From NCBI RefSeq assembly GCF_018885265.1, contig NZ_CP076538.1, positions 4,438,001 through 4,502,000 on the forward strand: a stretch of 64,000 bases of DNA, given 5' to 3'. The translations under genes and the position numbers were made by a program. This DNA is from Amycolatopsis aidingensis (GTDB taxonomy: Bacteria; Actinomycetota; Actinomycetes; Mycobacteriales; Pseudonocardiaceae). Shown here in pieces: positions 1-8,088 of this stretch; position 1 is the stretch's first letter, and each line of letters opens with the position of its first letter. The notes below the pieces were generated by a model. It had not been told where the DNA came from, made no database searches, and saw only the letters and a program-made list of their open reading frames with translations.

Positions 1-171
1 CTGGTGGGCTACTGCGAACGCGACCACCACCTGAAGGACCTGCCGGGATGGAAATACGAGGTGATCGACGGGATACCCACCATCACCACACCCCACGGAG
101 ACATCCACCAAAGCCCCCGCGAACCCCTCCACGAACCCCTCACCCCAGACAACGACAAACCACCCTTCTAG
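1..171 (+). CDS. C-terminal end of a DUF222/HNH endonuclease (13E12-type) protein, 5' truncated by the window
   Basis: The first 57 codons are open and end at TAG (169-171). The peptide contains a C-x-R-D-H-H-L-K pattern followed by LPGWKYEVIDG and a Pro/His-rich tail. This matches the HNH domain end of the DUF222 / 13E12-repeat family, which occurs in many copies in actinobacterial genomes. Only the tail is visible, so the DUF222 part and the full HNH motif cannot be checked. Codon use is unlike the neighbours, with many codons ending in A (aaa, aca, cca, gga). That is common in this family and suggests separate evolutionary history. The function of the family is unsettled; nuclease activity is inferred from the HNH fold. 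Confidence 0.65.
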   Translation: MVGYCERDHHLKDLPGWKYEVIDGIPTITTPHGDIHQSPREPLHEPLTPDNDKPPF

Positions 172-178
172 GGGTACG

Positions 179-1390
179 TTACCGGCCGGGCACCAGCAGG
201 TTGACGTGTACCAGGTGGTGATCCGAGGCGTCGTTCAGCCGAGCCAGCGGCGATCCTGCGGTCGGCCAGAACACGCCGTCGCCGATCGGCAAGAGACCGC
301 GGGAGGGCAGTACGTAGTCCACCCGGAGGTTACCGGGGGCGTTGTCGTTGAAGTCCGCGGTGTCGAAAAACGCGGGGGTGCCATGGCCCTGGTTCGCACC
401 GCCCTGCTCCCTGGCCGCGAAGTAGCCGCCGAGGCTGCCCGGCCACGTGTCGATCACCCGCCGCGCGTCGAGCAGCTGGTTGATCGCGCCTGACACGCTG
501 TCGCCGTCGTGCGGGTCGGAGTTCTGGTCGCCGGCGATCACGAACCGCGCTCCGGGCCGGAGGCCGCCACGCCTGCCGGCGTCATCGTAGATATAGCCAC
601 CCTTGCCGGGGGTCACGTAGTCGGCCCAGAAGCGAATCTCATCGTGGTTGCGGGTGCCGTTGCGGTCTTCGGCACCGTCGAACGTGGGCGGCGTCGGGTG
701 CGAGGCGAGGAAATGAATCCTCGCCCGCCCGACAAGGACCGGCACGTCCCAGTGCGACTTCGACGACAGGCGCAGCACGTCCAGGACCTCTGGCGAGTAC
801 CAGTCCGCGGGAGCCGGGGTCGCCGGATCGTCGGGCAGCATCGCGCCCGGCATGTCCTTCCAGCGGAACGTCTGGAAGGTGCGCACCGCGCCGGTGTCGA
901 TCGGGTACTTCGACAACACCAGCATGCCGTACTGGCCGGGGAAGAAACCGAAGCCGTGCGCGTCGTCCGCGGTGCCGGTGCGGCCGTCCCGATTGAGATC
1001 GAACCCGGTCGGCAAGCCGGTGTTGGACGGCGCGGTGAACGCGTACGGATAGTGGATCGGCTTGGCGCCGTTCTGGCCACGCTCCAGATAGTTGTCCCGG
1101 AACAGATCCGCAGCGAGGTTACCCGCCGCATAGTCGAACTCGTTGACCAGCAGCACGTCCGGCCGGTTGCGCTGGATCACCTCGGCGACCTCGCGGGCCT
1201 GCGCGTTGTCCGGGGTGGACAAGTCGGTGATCAACTGCCCAGCCTCGGCGCGGTTGAGCGAGGCGTTGAACGTGGCGAAGCGGACCGGCTCGAACCGGCC
1301 CGGTCCCGGTTCAGCCTGGGCGGCCGGCGCGGTCAGCACTCCGACGGCCAGCGCCAGCACGGGCAGTAACGCGAGTCGGGCTCGGATCAT
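179..1390 (-). CDS. Secreted endonuclease/exonuclease/phosphatase-fold protein
   Basis: A 403-residue protein with an N-terminal signal peptide (Arg-rich start, Ala/Leu/Val core, APAAQA cleavage region near residue 27). The mature part has the metal-dependent EEP hallmarks in order: FATFNASL near the start, a Glu in LLVNEFDY, an IAGDQNSDP motif with a catalytic-type Asp and Asn, and a terminal SDHHLVHV. These fit exported DNase I-like phosphodiesterases; the substrate (DNA, phospholipid or phosphoester) cannot be told. The ATG at 1390 is chosen because GGAGG (1397-1401, reverse strand) sits 6 nt upstream; an in-frame TTG at 1396 touches that site. It is transcribed toward the window start and divergent from the kinase-like gene at 1493. 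Confidence 0.85.
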   Translation of the reverse strand: MIRARLALLPVLALAVGVLTAPAAQAEPGPGRFEPVRFATFNASLNRAEAGQLITDLSTPDNAQAREVAEVIQRNRPDVLLVNEFDYAAGNLAADLFRDNYLERGQNGAKPIHYPYAFTAPSNTGLPTGFDLNRDGRTGTADDAHGFGFFPGQYGMLVLSKYPIDTGAVRTFQTFRWKDMPGAMLPDDPATPAPADWYSPEVLDVLRLSSKSHWDVPVLVGRARIHFLASHPTPPTFDGAEDRNGTRNHDEIRFWADYVTPGKGGYIYDDAGRRGGLRPGARFVIAGDQNSDPHDGDSVSGAINQLLDARRVIDTWPGSLGGYFAAREQGGANQGHGTPAFFDTADFNDNAPGNLRVDYVLPSRGLLPIGDGVFWPTAGSPLARLNDASDHHLVHVNLLVPGR

Positions 1391-1492
1391 GATCAACCTC
1401 CACCAGTCGGCGCGTCACCCTGCCATGCCCAGGCCACGAACGGGTGATGCGTTGGTGAACACTCGCATATCCTGTGCTGCTAGTCTCGCTCG

Positions 1493-2053
1493 GTGGTCGC
1501 GCACAGAATCTTCGTGTATGGCGTTACCGGGTCGGGCAAAACCACGGCGGCCGCACGGATCGCGGCGGCCACCGGACTCCCGTGGCATTCGGTGGACGAC
1601 CTGACCTGGGAACCGGGCTGGGTGCAGGTGCCCGATGACGAGCAGCGCAGGCGGATCGCGGCGATCTGCGCGGGTGAGGAATGGATCCTGGACACCGCCT
1701 ACGGCAAGTGGCTGGAGATCCCGCTGGCCAGGGTGGAGCTGATCGTCGCGCTGGACTACCCGCGCTGGCTGTCCCTTGCCAGACTGCTGCACCGCACCGC
1801 CCGGCGAATCCTTGATCGCAGGCTGGTCTGCAACGGCAATCGGGAAACACTCCGGCAGGCGCTCTCCAGCGATTCGATCATCCGCTGGCATTTCCGCTCG
1901 TTCCACCGCAAGCGGGAACGCATCCGGCGATGGTCCGCCGACCCTTCCGGCCCCACCGTGCTCCGCTGCACCTCGCCCCGCCAGCTGGACCGCTGGCTCA
2001 GGCAGCTGCGGCCAGCACCAGACCACTCGTCGGAACCCCGGTACCCGCGGTGA
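1493..2053 (+). CDS. P-loop NTPase, adenylate kinase/topology-modulation-like
   Basis: A 186-residue protein starting at GTG with a Walker A motif (GVTGSGKTT) at residues 9-17 and a following W-H-S-V-D-D-L-T-W stretch. This order is typical of the small FlaR/topology modulation kinases, which resemble adenylate and shikimate kinases. An RR-x-L-D-R-R segment and RWHFRSFHRKR near residues 130-145 look like the family lid arginines. The substrate is unknown. The 3' end overlaps the convergent ltp2 gene by 56 bp, which is unusual but both reading frames are well conserved in type. No clear ribosome-binding site precedes the GTG, so the message may be leaderless. Confidence 0.75.
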   Translation: MVAHRIFVYGVTGSGKTTAAARIAAATGLPWHSVDDLTWEPGWVQVPDDEQRRRIAAICAGEEWILDTAYGKWLEIPLARVELIVALDYPRWLSLARLLHRTARRILDRRLVCNGNRETLRQALSSDSIIRWHFRSFHRKRERIRRWSADPSGPTVLRCTSPRQLDRWLRQLRPAPDHSSEPRYPR

Positions 2054-3170
2054 CCACGACATGCCGCACCCCGGCGACCTGGTTCACCGCGCTGCCGCGC
2101 ACCTGACGCACCCCCTCGGCGATGCCGTTCATCCCGTGAATGTAGGCCTCGCCGAGCTGACCGCCGTGCGGGTTCAGCGGCAACGCGCCGTCCAGCTCCA
2201 GCGCCCCGTCCCGGACGAAGTCCTTGGCCTCACCCCGGCCGCAGAAACCCAGCTCCTCCAGCTGCATCAGCACGTACGGGGTGAAATGGTCGTACAACAC
2301 CGCCACGTCCACGTCCGCGGGGCCGATCCCCGCCTGCCGCCACAGCTGCCTGCCGACCACACCCATCTCCGGCAGCGCGGCAAGCTCCTCGCGGTAGTAG
2401 CTGGTCATCACGTACTGGTCCGGGGCGCTGCCCTGCGCAGCACCGGCGATCACCGCGGGCGGGTTACGCAGCTCACGGGCGCGCCGCAGACTGGTGATCA
2501 CCAGCGCCACCCCGCCATCGCTCTCCTGGCAACAGTCCAGCAGGTGCAGCGGTTCGGCCACCCAGCGCGAGGCCTGGTGCTCGGCCAGGGTGATCGGCCT
2601 GCCGTGGAACCACGCCTTCGGGTTGGTGGCCGCGTGCTTGCGGTCCACCACCGCGACCCGGCCGAAGTCCTCGCTGGTGGCCCCGTAGTCGTGCAGGTAG
2701 CGCCGGGCGAGCATAGCCACCGTGGCGGCCGGGGTCGCGATGCCCATCGGGTAGTGGAAGCTGTTGTCCACCCCGGAGGAGTTGACCTGCTGCGCCGCGG
2801 CCGTGGACACCTGGCCGAAGCGCTGCCCGGATCGTTCGTTGAACGCGCGGTAGGCGACCACCACCTCGGCGACCCCGGTGGCCACGGCCATCGCCGCCTG
2901 CTGCACCGTCGCCGCCGCCGCGCCGCCGCCGTAGTGGATCCGGCTGAAGAACGAAAGATCGCCCATGCCGAGTTCGCGTGCCACCGCGATCTCGCTGTTG
3001 CCATCCATGGTGAACGAGACCAGACCATCCACATCGGACGGTGAAAGGCCGGCGTCGGCCAGCGCCGAACCGACGGCCTCCGCGGCCAGTCGCAGCTCGC
3101 TGCGCCCGGAGTCCTTGGAGAACTCGGTCGCGCCGATCCCGGCAATTGCCGCCGCGCCGGACAGTGTCAT
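1998..3170 (-). CDS. ltp2: Thiolase-fold steroid side-chain retro-aldolase Ltp2
   Basis: A 390-residue thiolase-superfamily lipid-transfer-type protein (AIAGIGATEFSK start, SRIHYGGGAAAAT central motif, HGGQLGEAYIHG near residue 345). It is the last gene of an operon with the order fadE28-fadE29-chsH2-chsH1-ltp2, the order of Rv3544c-Rv3540c in Mycobacterium tuberculosis. In that pathway Ltp2 binds the DUF35 domain of ChsH2 and cleaves 17-hydroxy-3-oxo-4-pregnene-20-carboxyl-CoA, giving androstenedione and propionyl-CoA. The thiolase Cys nucleophile region is not apparent, which fits an aldolase rather than a thiolase. The start overlaps the chsH1 stop by 4 nt (ATGA), implying translational coupling. 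The name rests on context plus family resemblance. Confidence 0.85.
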   Translation of the reverse strand: MTLSGAAAIAGIGATEFSKDSGRSELRLAAEAVGSALADAGLSPSDVDGLVSFTMDGNSEIAVARELGMGDLSFFSRIHYGGGAAAATVQQAAMAVATGVAEVVVAYRAFNERSGQRFGQVSTAAAQQVNSSGVDNSFHYPMGIATPAATVAMLARRYLHDYGATSEDFGRVAVVDRKHAATNPKAWFHGRPITLAEHQASRWVAEPLHLLDCCQESDGGVALVITSLRRARELRNPPAVIAGAAQGSAPDQYVMTSYYREELAALPEMGVVGRQLWRQAGIGPADVDVAVLYDHFTPYVLMQLEELGFCGRGEAKDFVRDGALELDGALPLNPHGGQLGEAYIHGMNGIAEGVRQVRGSAVNQVAGVRHVVVTAGTGVPTSGLVLAAAA

Positions 3171-3565
3171 GCCGCCTCCGGTAGTTCGATATGGACCGTT
3201 CCGGTGACGTGCTCTCCCAGCGAGCAGCTGCCGGAGACCTCGACCACCGCCTCGGTGCCGGTGCGCTCGGCCACCCTGCCGCTCAGGGTCAGGGTGTCGT
3301 AGGCGTAGCAGGGCACTCCCAGCCGGATCCGCACCGCGCGCACCAGGGCCCGCGGGCCCGCCCAGTCGGTGACGAAACGCTGCACCAGCCCGGTGTCGGT
3401 AAGGATGTTCAGGAAGATGTCCTTCGACCCCCTTGCCACCGCGGCATCCCGGTCGTGGTGCACATCCTGGAAGTCACGGGTCGCCAGCGCGGTGCTCACC
3501 ACGAAGGTGGGCGTCACCTCGATGCGCAGCGGCGTCAGCTCGGTACCGGTCTCGACGGCGGTCAT
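3167..3565 (-). CDS. chsH1: MaoC-like hydratase subunit ChsH1
   Basis: A 132-residue single hot-dog domain protein. The hydratase signature D-F-Q-D-V-H-H-D-R-D lies at residues 31-40 and supplies the catalytic Asp/His of MaoC-type enoyl-CoA hydratases. In the homologous mycobacterial system (Rv3541c) this subunit pairs with ChsH2 and hydrates 3-oxo-4,17-pregnadiene-20-carboxyl-CoA. The ATG at 3563-3565 overlaps the chsH2 stop by 4 nt; the 3' end overlaps the ltp2 start by 4 nt. A longer open frame upstream is only the antisense-rich extension inside chsH2, so the short start is preferred. The length matches single-domain MaoC subunits. Confidence 0.87.
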   Translation of the reverse strand: MTAVETGTELTPLRIEVTPTFVVSTALATRDFQDVHHDRDAAVARGSKDIFLNILTDTGLVQRFVTDWAGPRALVRAVRIRLGVPCYAYDTLTLSGRVAERTGTEAVVEVSGSCSLGEHVTGTVHIELPEAA

Positions 3566-4488
3566 CGGACGATCCTCCAGCCTGGCAGGGTCAGCTCCTC
3601 GTCCACCCGCAGGAAGACCACCTCGACCGGCAGCCCGATGTCGACCTCCCCCGGATCGGCATCGACCAGCTCGCCGAGCATCCGCACTCCCTCGTCCAGC
3701 TCGACCAGCGCGACCACGAAGGGCAGCCGCTTGCCGGGGACCCCCGGGTGGTGATGCACCACGTAGCTGTACACGGTCCCGGTACCGGCGGCCACCACGT
3801 AGTCGGGAACCGCGGCGAGGTCGCCGTCCGGTGGCATCGGACCGGGCGGATGCCGCAGCTCGTCGCCCCAGCGCTGGATGCGCAGCTCGCCCTTCCTGGT
3901 GCCCTCCCAGAAGAACTCGGTGTCCCTGCTGATCACCGGGCGCAGCACGGCGGTGTGCTCGACCTCCCCGGCTGGCCCGGCCTCGGGTGGCCGGAACTTG
4001 AGCACCCGGAACATCATCTCGGCGACCAGCTCGGCACCGGAGTACCAGTTCGTCCGGGTGGTGACGAACCAGCCCTCGCCAAGGCCGGTCCGCTTCGGAC
4101 CGACCACGCTCTCCAGCCTGCTGGTGGCCGAAACCTCCTCGCCGTAGCGCAGGTAGCGGTGGTAGGTCTGCTCGGAGTTGGTGGCGACAACCGAGGTGAA
4201 CCCGGCCTCGTCCAGCGCCGAGATCATGGCACCGAGCGGATCGTCCTCGGCCCGCGTGCCATGCAGGCCGTTCATCGTCCACACCTGCATCATGGCCGGC
4301 GGGGCGACCGGCCCCTCGTGGCCTGCGGCCCTGGCCGCCTCCGCGTCGGTATAGACCGGGTTGGCATCACCGATGGCTTCGGTCCAGTTGTGCACCATTG
4401 GCAGGTTCACCGGATCCCGGCCCGGCCGGGCCCGGGATTCCCCTTGTGCGGCAAGGTGCTCGGCCGTCGCCTGCACCGCGCCGGTCAT
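3562..4488 (-). CDS. chsH2: ChsH2: hot-dog plus DUF35 hydratase/aldolase-partner subunit
   Basis: A 308-residue two-domain protein. Residues ~20-180 form a MaoC/FAS1-like hot-dog half (PAMMQVWTMNGL, YHRYLRYGEEVSATSR). Residues ~190-308 form a DUF35 OB-fold domain (TEFFWEGTRKGELRIQRW, then a TGTVYSYVVHHH core and EVVFLRVDEEL at the end). In the Mycobacterium counterpart Rv3542c the N-terminal half completes the hydratase with ChsH1 and the DUF35 half docks and activates Ltp2. The usual Zn-finger cysteines of DUF35 are not evident in the ~200-215 segment. ATGA overlaps at both ends place it in the middle of a coupled operon. Confidence 0.87.
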   Translation of the reverse strand: MTGAVQATAEHLAAQGESRARPGRDPVNLPMVHNWTEAIGDANPVYTDAEAARAAGHEGPVAPPAMMQVWTMNGLHGTRAEDDPLGAMISALDEAGFTSVVATNSEQTYHRYLRYGEEVSATSRLESVVGPKRTGLGEGWFVTTRTNWYSGAELVAEMMFRVLKFRPPEAGPAGEVEHTAVLRPVISRDTEFFWEGTRKGELRIQRWGDELRHPPGPMPPDGDLAAVPDYVVAAGTGTVYSYVVHHHPGVPGKRLPFVVALVELDEGVRMLGELVDADPGEVDIGLPVEVVFLRVDEELTLPGWRIVR

Positions 4489-5666
4489 CGTGGCACCCGG
4501 GGCAGTCCGAGGCCGGAGCTGGCGATCAGCTCGCGCTGGATCTCATTCACCCCGCCGCCGAAGGTGAGCACCAGGTTGCGCCGGGCCTGGACGTCCAGCC
4601 ATTCCGCCAGCCCGGCCGTTTCCGGATCGGCCGGATCTCCGTGTCGTGCCACGATTTCCTCCAGTAGTCTGCCCACCCGCTGGATCCGCTCGGAGCCGAA
4701 GACCTTGGTCGCCGAGGCGTCCGCCACCGCGACGCCTCCGGCGCCGGAGGAGGCCGCGACCTGCCAGTTCAGCAGCTCGTTGATCCGGGTGGCCGCCAGC
4801 GCCTCGGCCAGTGCCGCGCGCACATCCTGCCGGTCCAGCAGCGGGAAGCCGTCCGGGTCGGCGCGGGCGGCCGCCCAGGAGCGCACCCGGTCGTACAGCC
4901 CCCCGATCCGGCCCGCAGGGCCGAGCATCACCCGCTCGTGGTTGAGCTGGGTGGTGATCAGCTTCCAGCCCCTGTTCTCGGTGCCGACCAGCATCTCAGC
5001 CGGAACCCGCACATCGGAGTAGTAGGTCGCGTTCACATGGTGCGCGCCGTCGCAGGTGATGATCGGCGTCCAGGAGTAACCGGGATCGCGGGTGTCCACG
5101 ATCAGGATCGAGATGCCCTTGTGCTTCGGGGCGTCCGGGTCGGTGCGCACCGCCAGCCAGATGTAGTCCGCGTCGTGGCCACCGGTTGTGAAGATCTTCT
5201 GCCCGTTCACCACGTACTCCTCGCCCTCGCGCACCGCGGAGGTGCGCAGCGCGGCGAGGTCGGTTCCCGCCTCCGGCTCGCTGTAGCCGATGGCGAAATG
5301 CACCTCCCCAGCCAGGATCTTCGGCAGGAACCGGGCCTTCTGCTCCGGCGTGCCGAAGGCCTGCAGGGTGGGACCCACGGTCTGCAGCGTGACGGCGGGC
5401 AGCTGCACATCGGCGCGCGCGGCCTCGTCGGCGAAGATGTGCTGCTCGATCTCGCCGAAGCCCCTGCCGCCGTACTCGGTCGGCCAGCCGACGCCGAGCC
5501 AGCCGTCCCGGCCCATCCGCCGCACGATCTCCCGGAACACCGGCCCGTGCCGGTCCCGCCGCATCCGTGCGCGTTCCTCGTCCGAGACCAGCCCGGCGAA
5601 GTACGCCCGCAGCTCGGCCCGCAATTCCCGTTGCGCCGTGGTCAGTTCCAGGTACATTCCGCTCAC
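4485..5666 (-). CDS. fadE29: Steroid acyl-CoA dehydrogenase, catalytic subunit (FadE29/ChsE2-like)
   Basis: A 393-residue acyl-CoA dehydrogenase with all three ACAD domains. It has the FAD-binding signatures YSEPEAGTDLAALRT and FTTGGHDADYIWLAVRTD and a LITTQLNHERVML segment that carries the Glu found as catalytic base in isovaleryl/long-chain-type ACADs. In the igr operon FadE29 (ChsE2) forms an alpha2-beta2 enzyme with FadE28 (ChsE1) and desaturates 3-oxo-4-pregnene-20-carboxyl-CoA. Here the two genes are adjacent with an ATGA overlap. The C-terminus ends in LGLPRVPR. Assignment to steroid rather than fatty acyl substrates rests on operon order. Confidence 0.86.
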   Translation of the reverse strand: MSGMYLELTTAQRELRAELRAYFAGLVSDEERARMRRDRHGPVFREIVRRMGRDGWLGVGWPTEYGGRGFGEIEQHIFADEAARADVQLPAVTLQTVGPTLQAFGTPEQKARFLPKILAGEVHFAIGYSEPEAGTDLAALRTSAVREGEEYVVNGQKIFTTGGHDADYIWLAVRTDPDAPKHKGISILIVDTRDPGYSWTPIITCDGAHHVNATYYSDVRVPAEMLVGTENRGWKLITTQLNHERVMLGPAGRIGGLYDRVRSWAAARADPDGFPLLDRQDVRAALAEALAATRINELLNWQVAASSGAGGVAVADASATKVFGSERIQRVGRLLEEIVARHGDPADPETAGLAEWLDVQARRNLVLTFGGGVNEIQRELIASSGLGLPRVPR

Positions 5667-6745
5667 CCCGCCACCAGGTCGCCGAGCCGGTCCAGCCGAG
5701 CTCGGGCGCCGCCCACATCCCTGGCGAGGCTCTTGGCCAGCGCATAGTAGTGGTGCAGCGGGTAGGTCACGTCCAGGCCGAGCCCGCCGTGCAGGTGGTG
5801 GCAGGCGGCCAGCGCGCGGGGCGCCTCCTCGGCCAGCCAGTATGCGGCGATCCCGAGGTCCGGCTCCGGGTCACGGCCGGTCGCCAGCCGCCAGACCGCG
5901 GAGGTGGCGGCGAGGTGGACCGTGCGGGCCGCCACGTACACATCGGCGACCTGCTGGGCCACCGCCTGGAAGGTGGCCAGCGGCCGGCCGAACTGCTGCC
6001 TGGCACCGAGGTGCTCGGTGGTCAGCCGCAGCGCCCCGGCCAGCACGCCGTCGCCGAACGCGACCGCGCCTGCCAGCGCGCAGCGGTGCAGCACGGCCAG
6101 CGCCTCGCCGCCGCGGTGCGAGCCCAGCAGGTCGGCGTCCGCCACCGGGGCACGATCGAGCAGCAGCGTGCCTTCGTTCCCCGCCGGGACCAGGCTCACC
6201 CCCTCGGTGGCCGGGTGCAGCAGGAACACGCCGATGCCGCCGGGCATCGTGGCCGGGACCAGGATGCGCGTCGCGGTGGCCGCGAACGGCACCGCGATCT
6301 TGGTGCCGGACAGCACCCAGCGCCCGCCGGAGCTGCTCGCGGTGGTGGCCGGGCTGCTGGTCAGCGGTGCGGAGGGCTCATGCAACGCGGCGGTGAGGAC
6401 GTCCTCGCCCGCGGCCACCCCCGGTAGTACGTCCGCCCGCTGCGCCGGTGCGCCGAGCTCGTTCACCGGCAGCACGCCGAGCGCCAGGGTGGCCAGCGCG
6501 GGCACCGGGGCCGCCGCGCGGCCGAGCTCGGCCAGCAGCACGGCAACCTCCGCGAGGCCCAGATCGTCCCCGCCCAGCTCGGCCGGCAGTGCGAGGGACA
6601 GCAGCCCGGCCTTGGCCAGCGCCCGCCACAGCCGCTCGTCGTACCCGTGCTCGCCGAGCGCCCGCTCGGTGTCGAGTTCCTTGGCGAGCACCTCGGCGGC
6701 GAGGTCGGCGACCGCCCGCTGGTTCTCGTCGAGGGTGAAGTCCAC
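5663..6745 (-). CDS. fadE28: Steroid acyl-CoA dehydrogenase, partner subunit (FadE28/ChsE1-like)
   Basis: A 360-residue ACAD-family protein and the first gene of the operon. The start is GTG at 6745 because a GAGGAG ribosome-binding site lies about 6 nt upstream; an in-frame TTG at 6775 has no such site. The GARQQFGRPLATFQAV helix is present. The segment that carries the catalytic Glu in FadE29 (HERV) reads LHRCALAGA here with no acidic residue. This fits the non-catalytic ChsE1 role, in which the active site is borrowed from ChsE2. A KstR-type box lies 34 nt upstream. The cyp125 and fadA5 genes that precede fadE28 in mycobacteria are absent. Confidence 0.86.
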   Translation of the reverse strand: MDFTLDENQRAVADLAAEVLAKELDTERALGEHGYDERLWRALAKAGLLSLALPAELGGDDLGLAEVAVLLAELGRAAAPVPALATLALGVLPVNELGAPAQRADVLPGVAAGEDVLTAALHEPSAPLTSSPATTASSSGGRWVLSGTKIAVPFAATATRILVPATMPGGIGVFLLHPATEGVSLVPAGNEGTLLLDRAPVADADLLGSHRGGEALAVLHRCALAGAVAFGDGVLAGALRLTTEHLGARQQFGRPLATFQAVAQQVADVYVAARTVHLAATSAVWRLATGRDPEPDLGIAAYWLAEEAPRALAACHHLHGGLGLDVTYPLHHYYALAKSLARDVGGARARLDRLGDLVAG

Positions 6746-6778
6746 GCTCGCTCCTCGCTCCGACGCCGCGGTCAATAC

Positions 6779-6792
6779 TGAAACTTGTTCTA
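6779..6792. promoter_or_regulatory. KstR-type operator in the fadE28-esterase intergenic region
   Basis: TGAAACTTGTTCTA fits T-N2-AAC-N2-GTT-N2-A, the palindromic recognition pattern of KstR regulators, at every fixed position. It lies 34 nt upstream of the fadE28 GTG start and 76 nt before the divergent esterase ATG, so it could control either or both. A kstR gene is 3.6 kb away. Confidence 0.75.
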
Positions 6793-6845
6793 GTCTTAAC
6801 CACGGCGGCGGATCACGGCAAGTGCCACTCCCCCACTCCCCAGGA

Positions 6846-6863
6846 ACCTACTCTAGAGTAGGT
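6846..6863. promoter_or_regulatory. Perfect 18-bp palindrome just before the esterase start
   Basis: ACCTACTCTAGAGTAGGT is a perfect 18-bp palindrome ending 4 nt before the ATG at 6868. It covers the position of a ribosome-binding site (AGTAGG). It is unrelated to the KstR pattern, so a second DNA-binding repressor or a translation-blocking hairpin is possible. No regulator for it is evident nearby. Confidence 0.5.
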
Positions 6864-6867
6864 ATCC

Positions 6868-8088
6868 ATGCGGCAGACCTTCCTCGCCCGCAAGGCGCTC
6901 GGCCTGGCGATCACCGCCAACGCGATCCGGCCGGTACGCGGGGCACGTGCGGCCGTTCCCACCTTCCTGGCCGGCATGCTCGCCACCGAGCTGGCCCCGC
7001 AACTGCTCGCGCTGAACCTCGCCGACACCGCGGCGCATGTGGCACGGCACGGGATCCGCGGCCGTGCCGATCGGGCCGGGCTCGCCATGGCGGCCGCCTC
7101 GGCAGGCGGATTGGGCGCGGCCATCCTCTCCGCCCAGCGGGCCCGGGGCGAGGTGGAGACCGCGCTGGTGGAGGCACTCGGCCCCGGCTACGCCGACCGG
7201 CTCGGCCCGCCGCCTCGCCCGGCCGGGATCCGGCGGGACCGGGACATCGCCTACGCGCCGGGCGGCAGGCGGTTCCTGCTGGACGTGTACCGGCCCAGGG
7301 TGCCGGAGCAACCATGCCCGGTGCTGCTGCAGGTGCACGGCGGAGCCTGGATGTACGGCAGCAAGGATCTACAGGGGCTGCCGCTGATGGTGCACCTGGC
7401 GCGACGCGGGTGGGTCTGCGTGGCGATCAACTACCCGCTCTCCCCCGCCGCGCGCTGGCCCGCGCATATCGTCGCCGCCAAGCGGGCCGTGGCCTGGATC
7501 CGCGAGCACATAGCGGACTACGGCGGCGATCCGGCACGGCTGGCGGTCACCGGTGGTTCGGCAGGCGGGCATCTGGCCGCGCTGCTGGCGCTGACCGCGG
7601 ACGATCCCCGGTTCCAGCCGGGTTTCGCGGAGGCGGACACCAGTGTGCAGGCCTGCGTGCCGCACTACGGCGTCTACGACTTCGCCGCGAGCAGCGGCTC
7701 CAGGGCGAGTACGGCGCGGCTGCGGGCCGTGCTGGCCCGGCGGATCGTCGGCAAGGATCCGGAGGAGTTCCGCGCGGACTACCTCGCAGGCTCACCGCTG
7801 GACCGGGTCACCGGGTCCGCCCCGCCGTTCCTGGTGCTGCACGGGGAACGCGACTCACTGGTGCCGGTGCGGGAGGCCAGGGAGTTCACCAGGCGACTGC
7901 GCGAGGTCTCCGCCAACCCGGTGGGCTACGCGGAGCTGTCCGGTGCGCAGCACGCCTTCGACCTACTGCCCTCGATTCGTGGCGCGCACGTGATCCGGGG
8001 TGTCGCGCGCTTCCTCGAGGCCACCGTGCGTCCACTCAGGACCCCGGATCCCTTGGCAGGCCGAGCAGGCGCTCCCCGGCCACGTTGA
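6868..8088 (+). CDS. Alpha/beta hydrolase esterase, hormone-sensitive-lipase family (LipC-like)
   Basis: A 406-residue esterase. An N-terminal ~100-residue helical region precedes the hydrolase core. The core shows HGGAW (oxyanion hole) near residue 155, GGSAGG (nucleophile Ser) near residue 230, an acid in GERDSLVPV near residue 330, and the catalytic His in SGAQHAFD near residue 355. This order is the HSL/family IV signature, and the overall build resembles mycobacterial LipC. The substrate is probably a short or medium acyl ester; a steroid ester is possible because it is divergent from the steroid operon. The last 53 bp overlap the convergent fadE34 gene. Confidence 0.82.
   Translation: MRQTFLARKALGLAITANAIRPVRGARAAVPTFLAGMLATELAPQLLALNLADTAAHVARHGIRGRADRAGLAMAAASAGGLGAAILSAQRARGEVETALVEALGPGYADRLGPPPRPAGIRRDRDIAYAPGGRRFLLDVYRPRVPEQPCPVLLQVHGGAWMYGSKDLQGLPLMVHLARRGWVCVAINYPLSPAARWPAHIVAAKRAVAWIREHIADYGGDPARLAVTGGSAGGHLAALLALTADDPRFQPGFAEADTSVQACVPHYGVYDFAASSGSRASTARLRAVLARRIVGKDPEEFRADYLAGSPLDRVTGSAPPFLVLHGERDSLVPVREAREFTRRLREVSANPVGYAELSGAQHAFDLLPSIRGAHVIRGVARFLEATVRPLRTPDPLAGRAGAPRPR

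Noticed and set aside
6746..6775. Upstream TTG start for fadE28
   Set aside because: The ribosome-binding site GAGGAG is positioned for GTG at 6745, and the extension carries no conserved residues.
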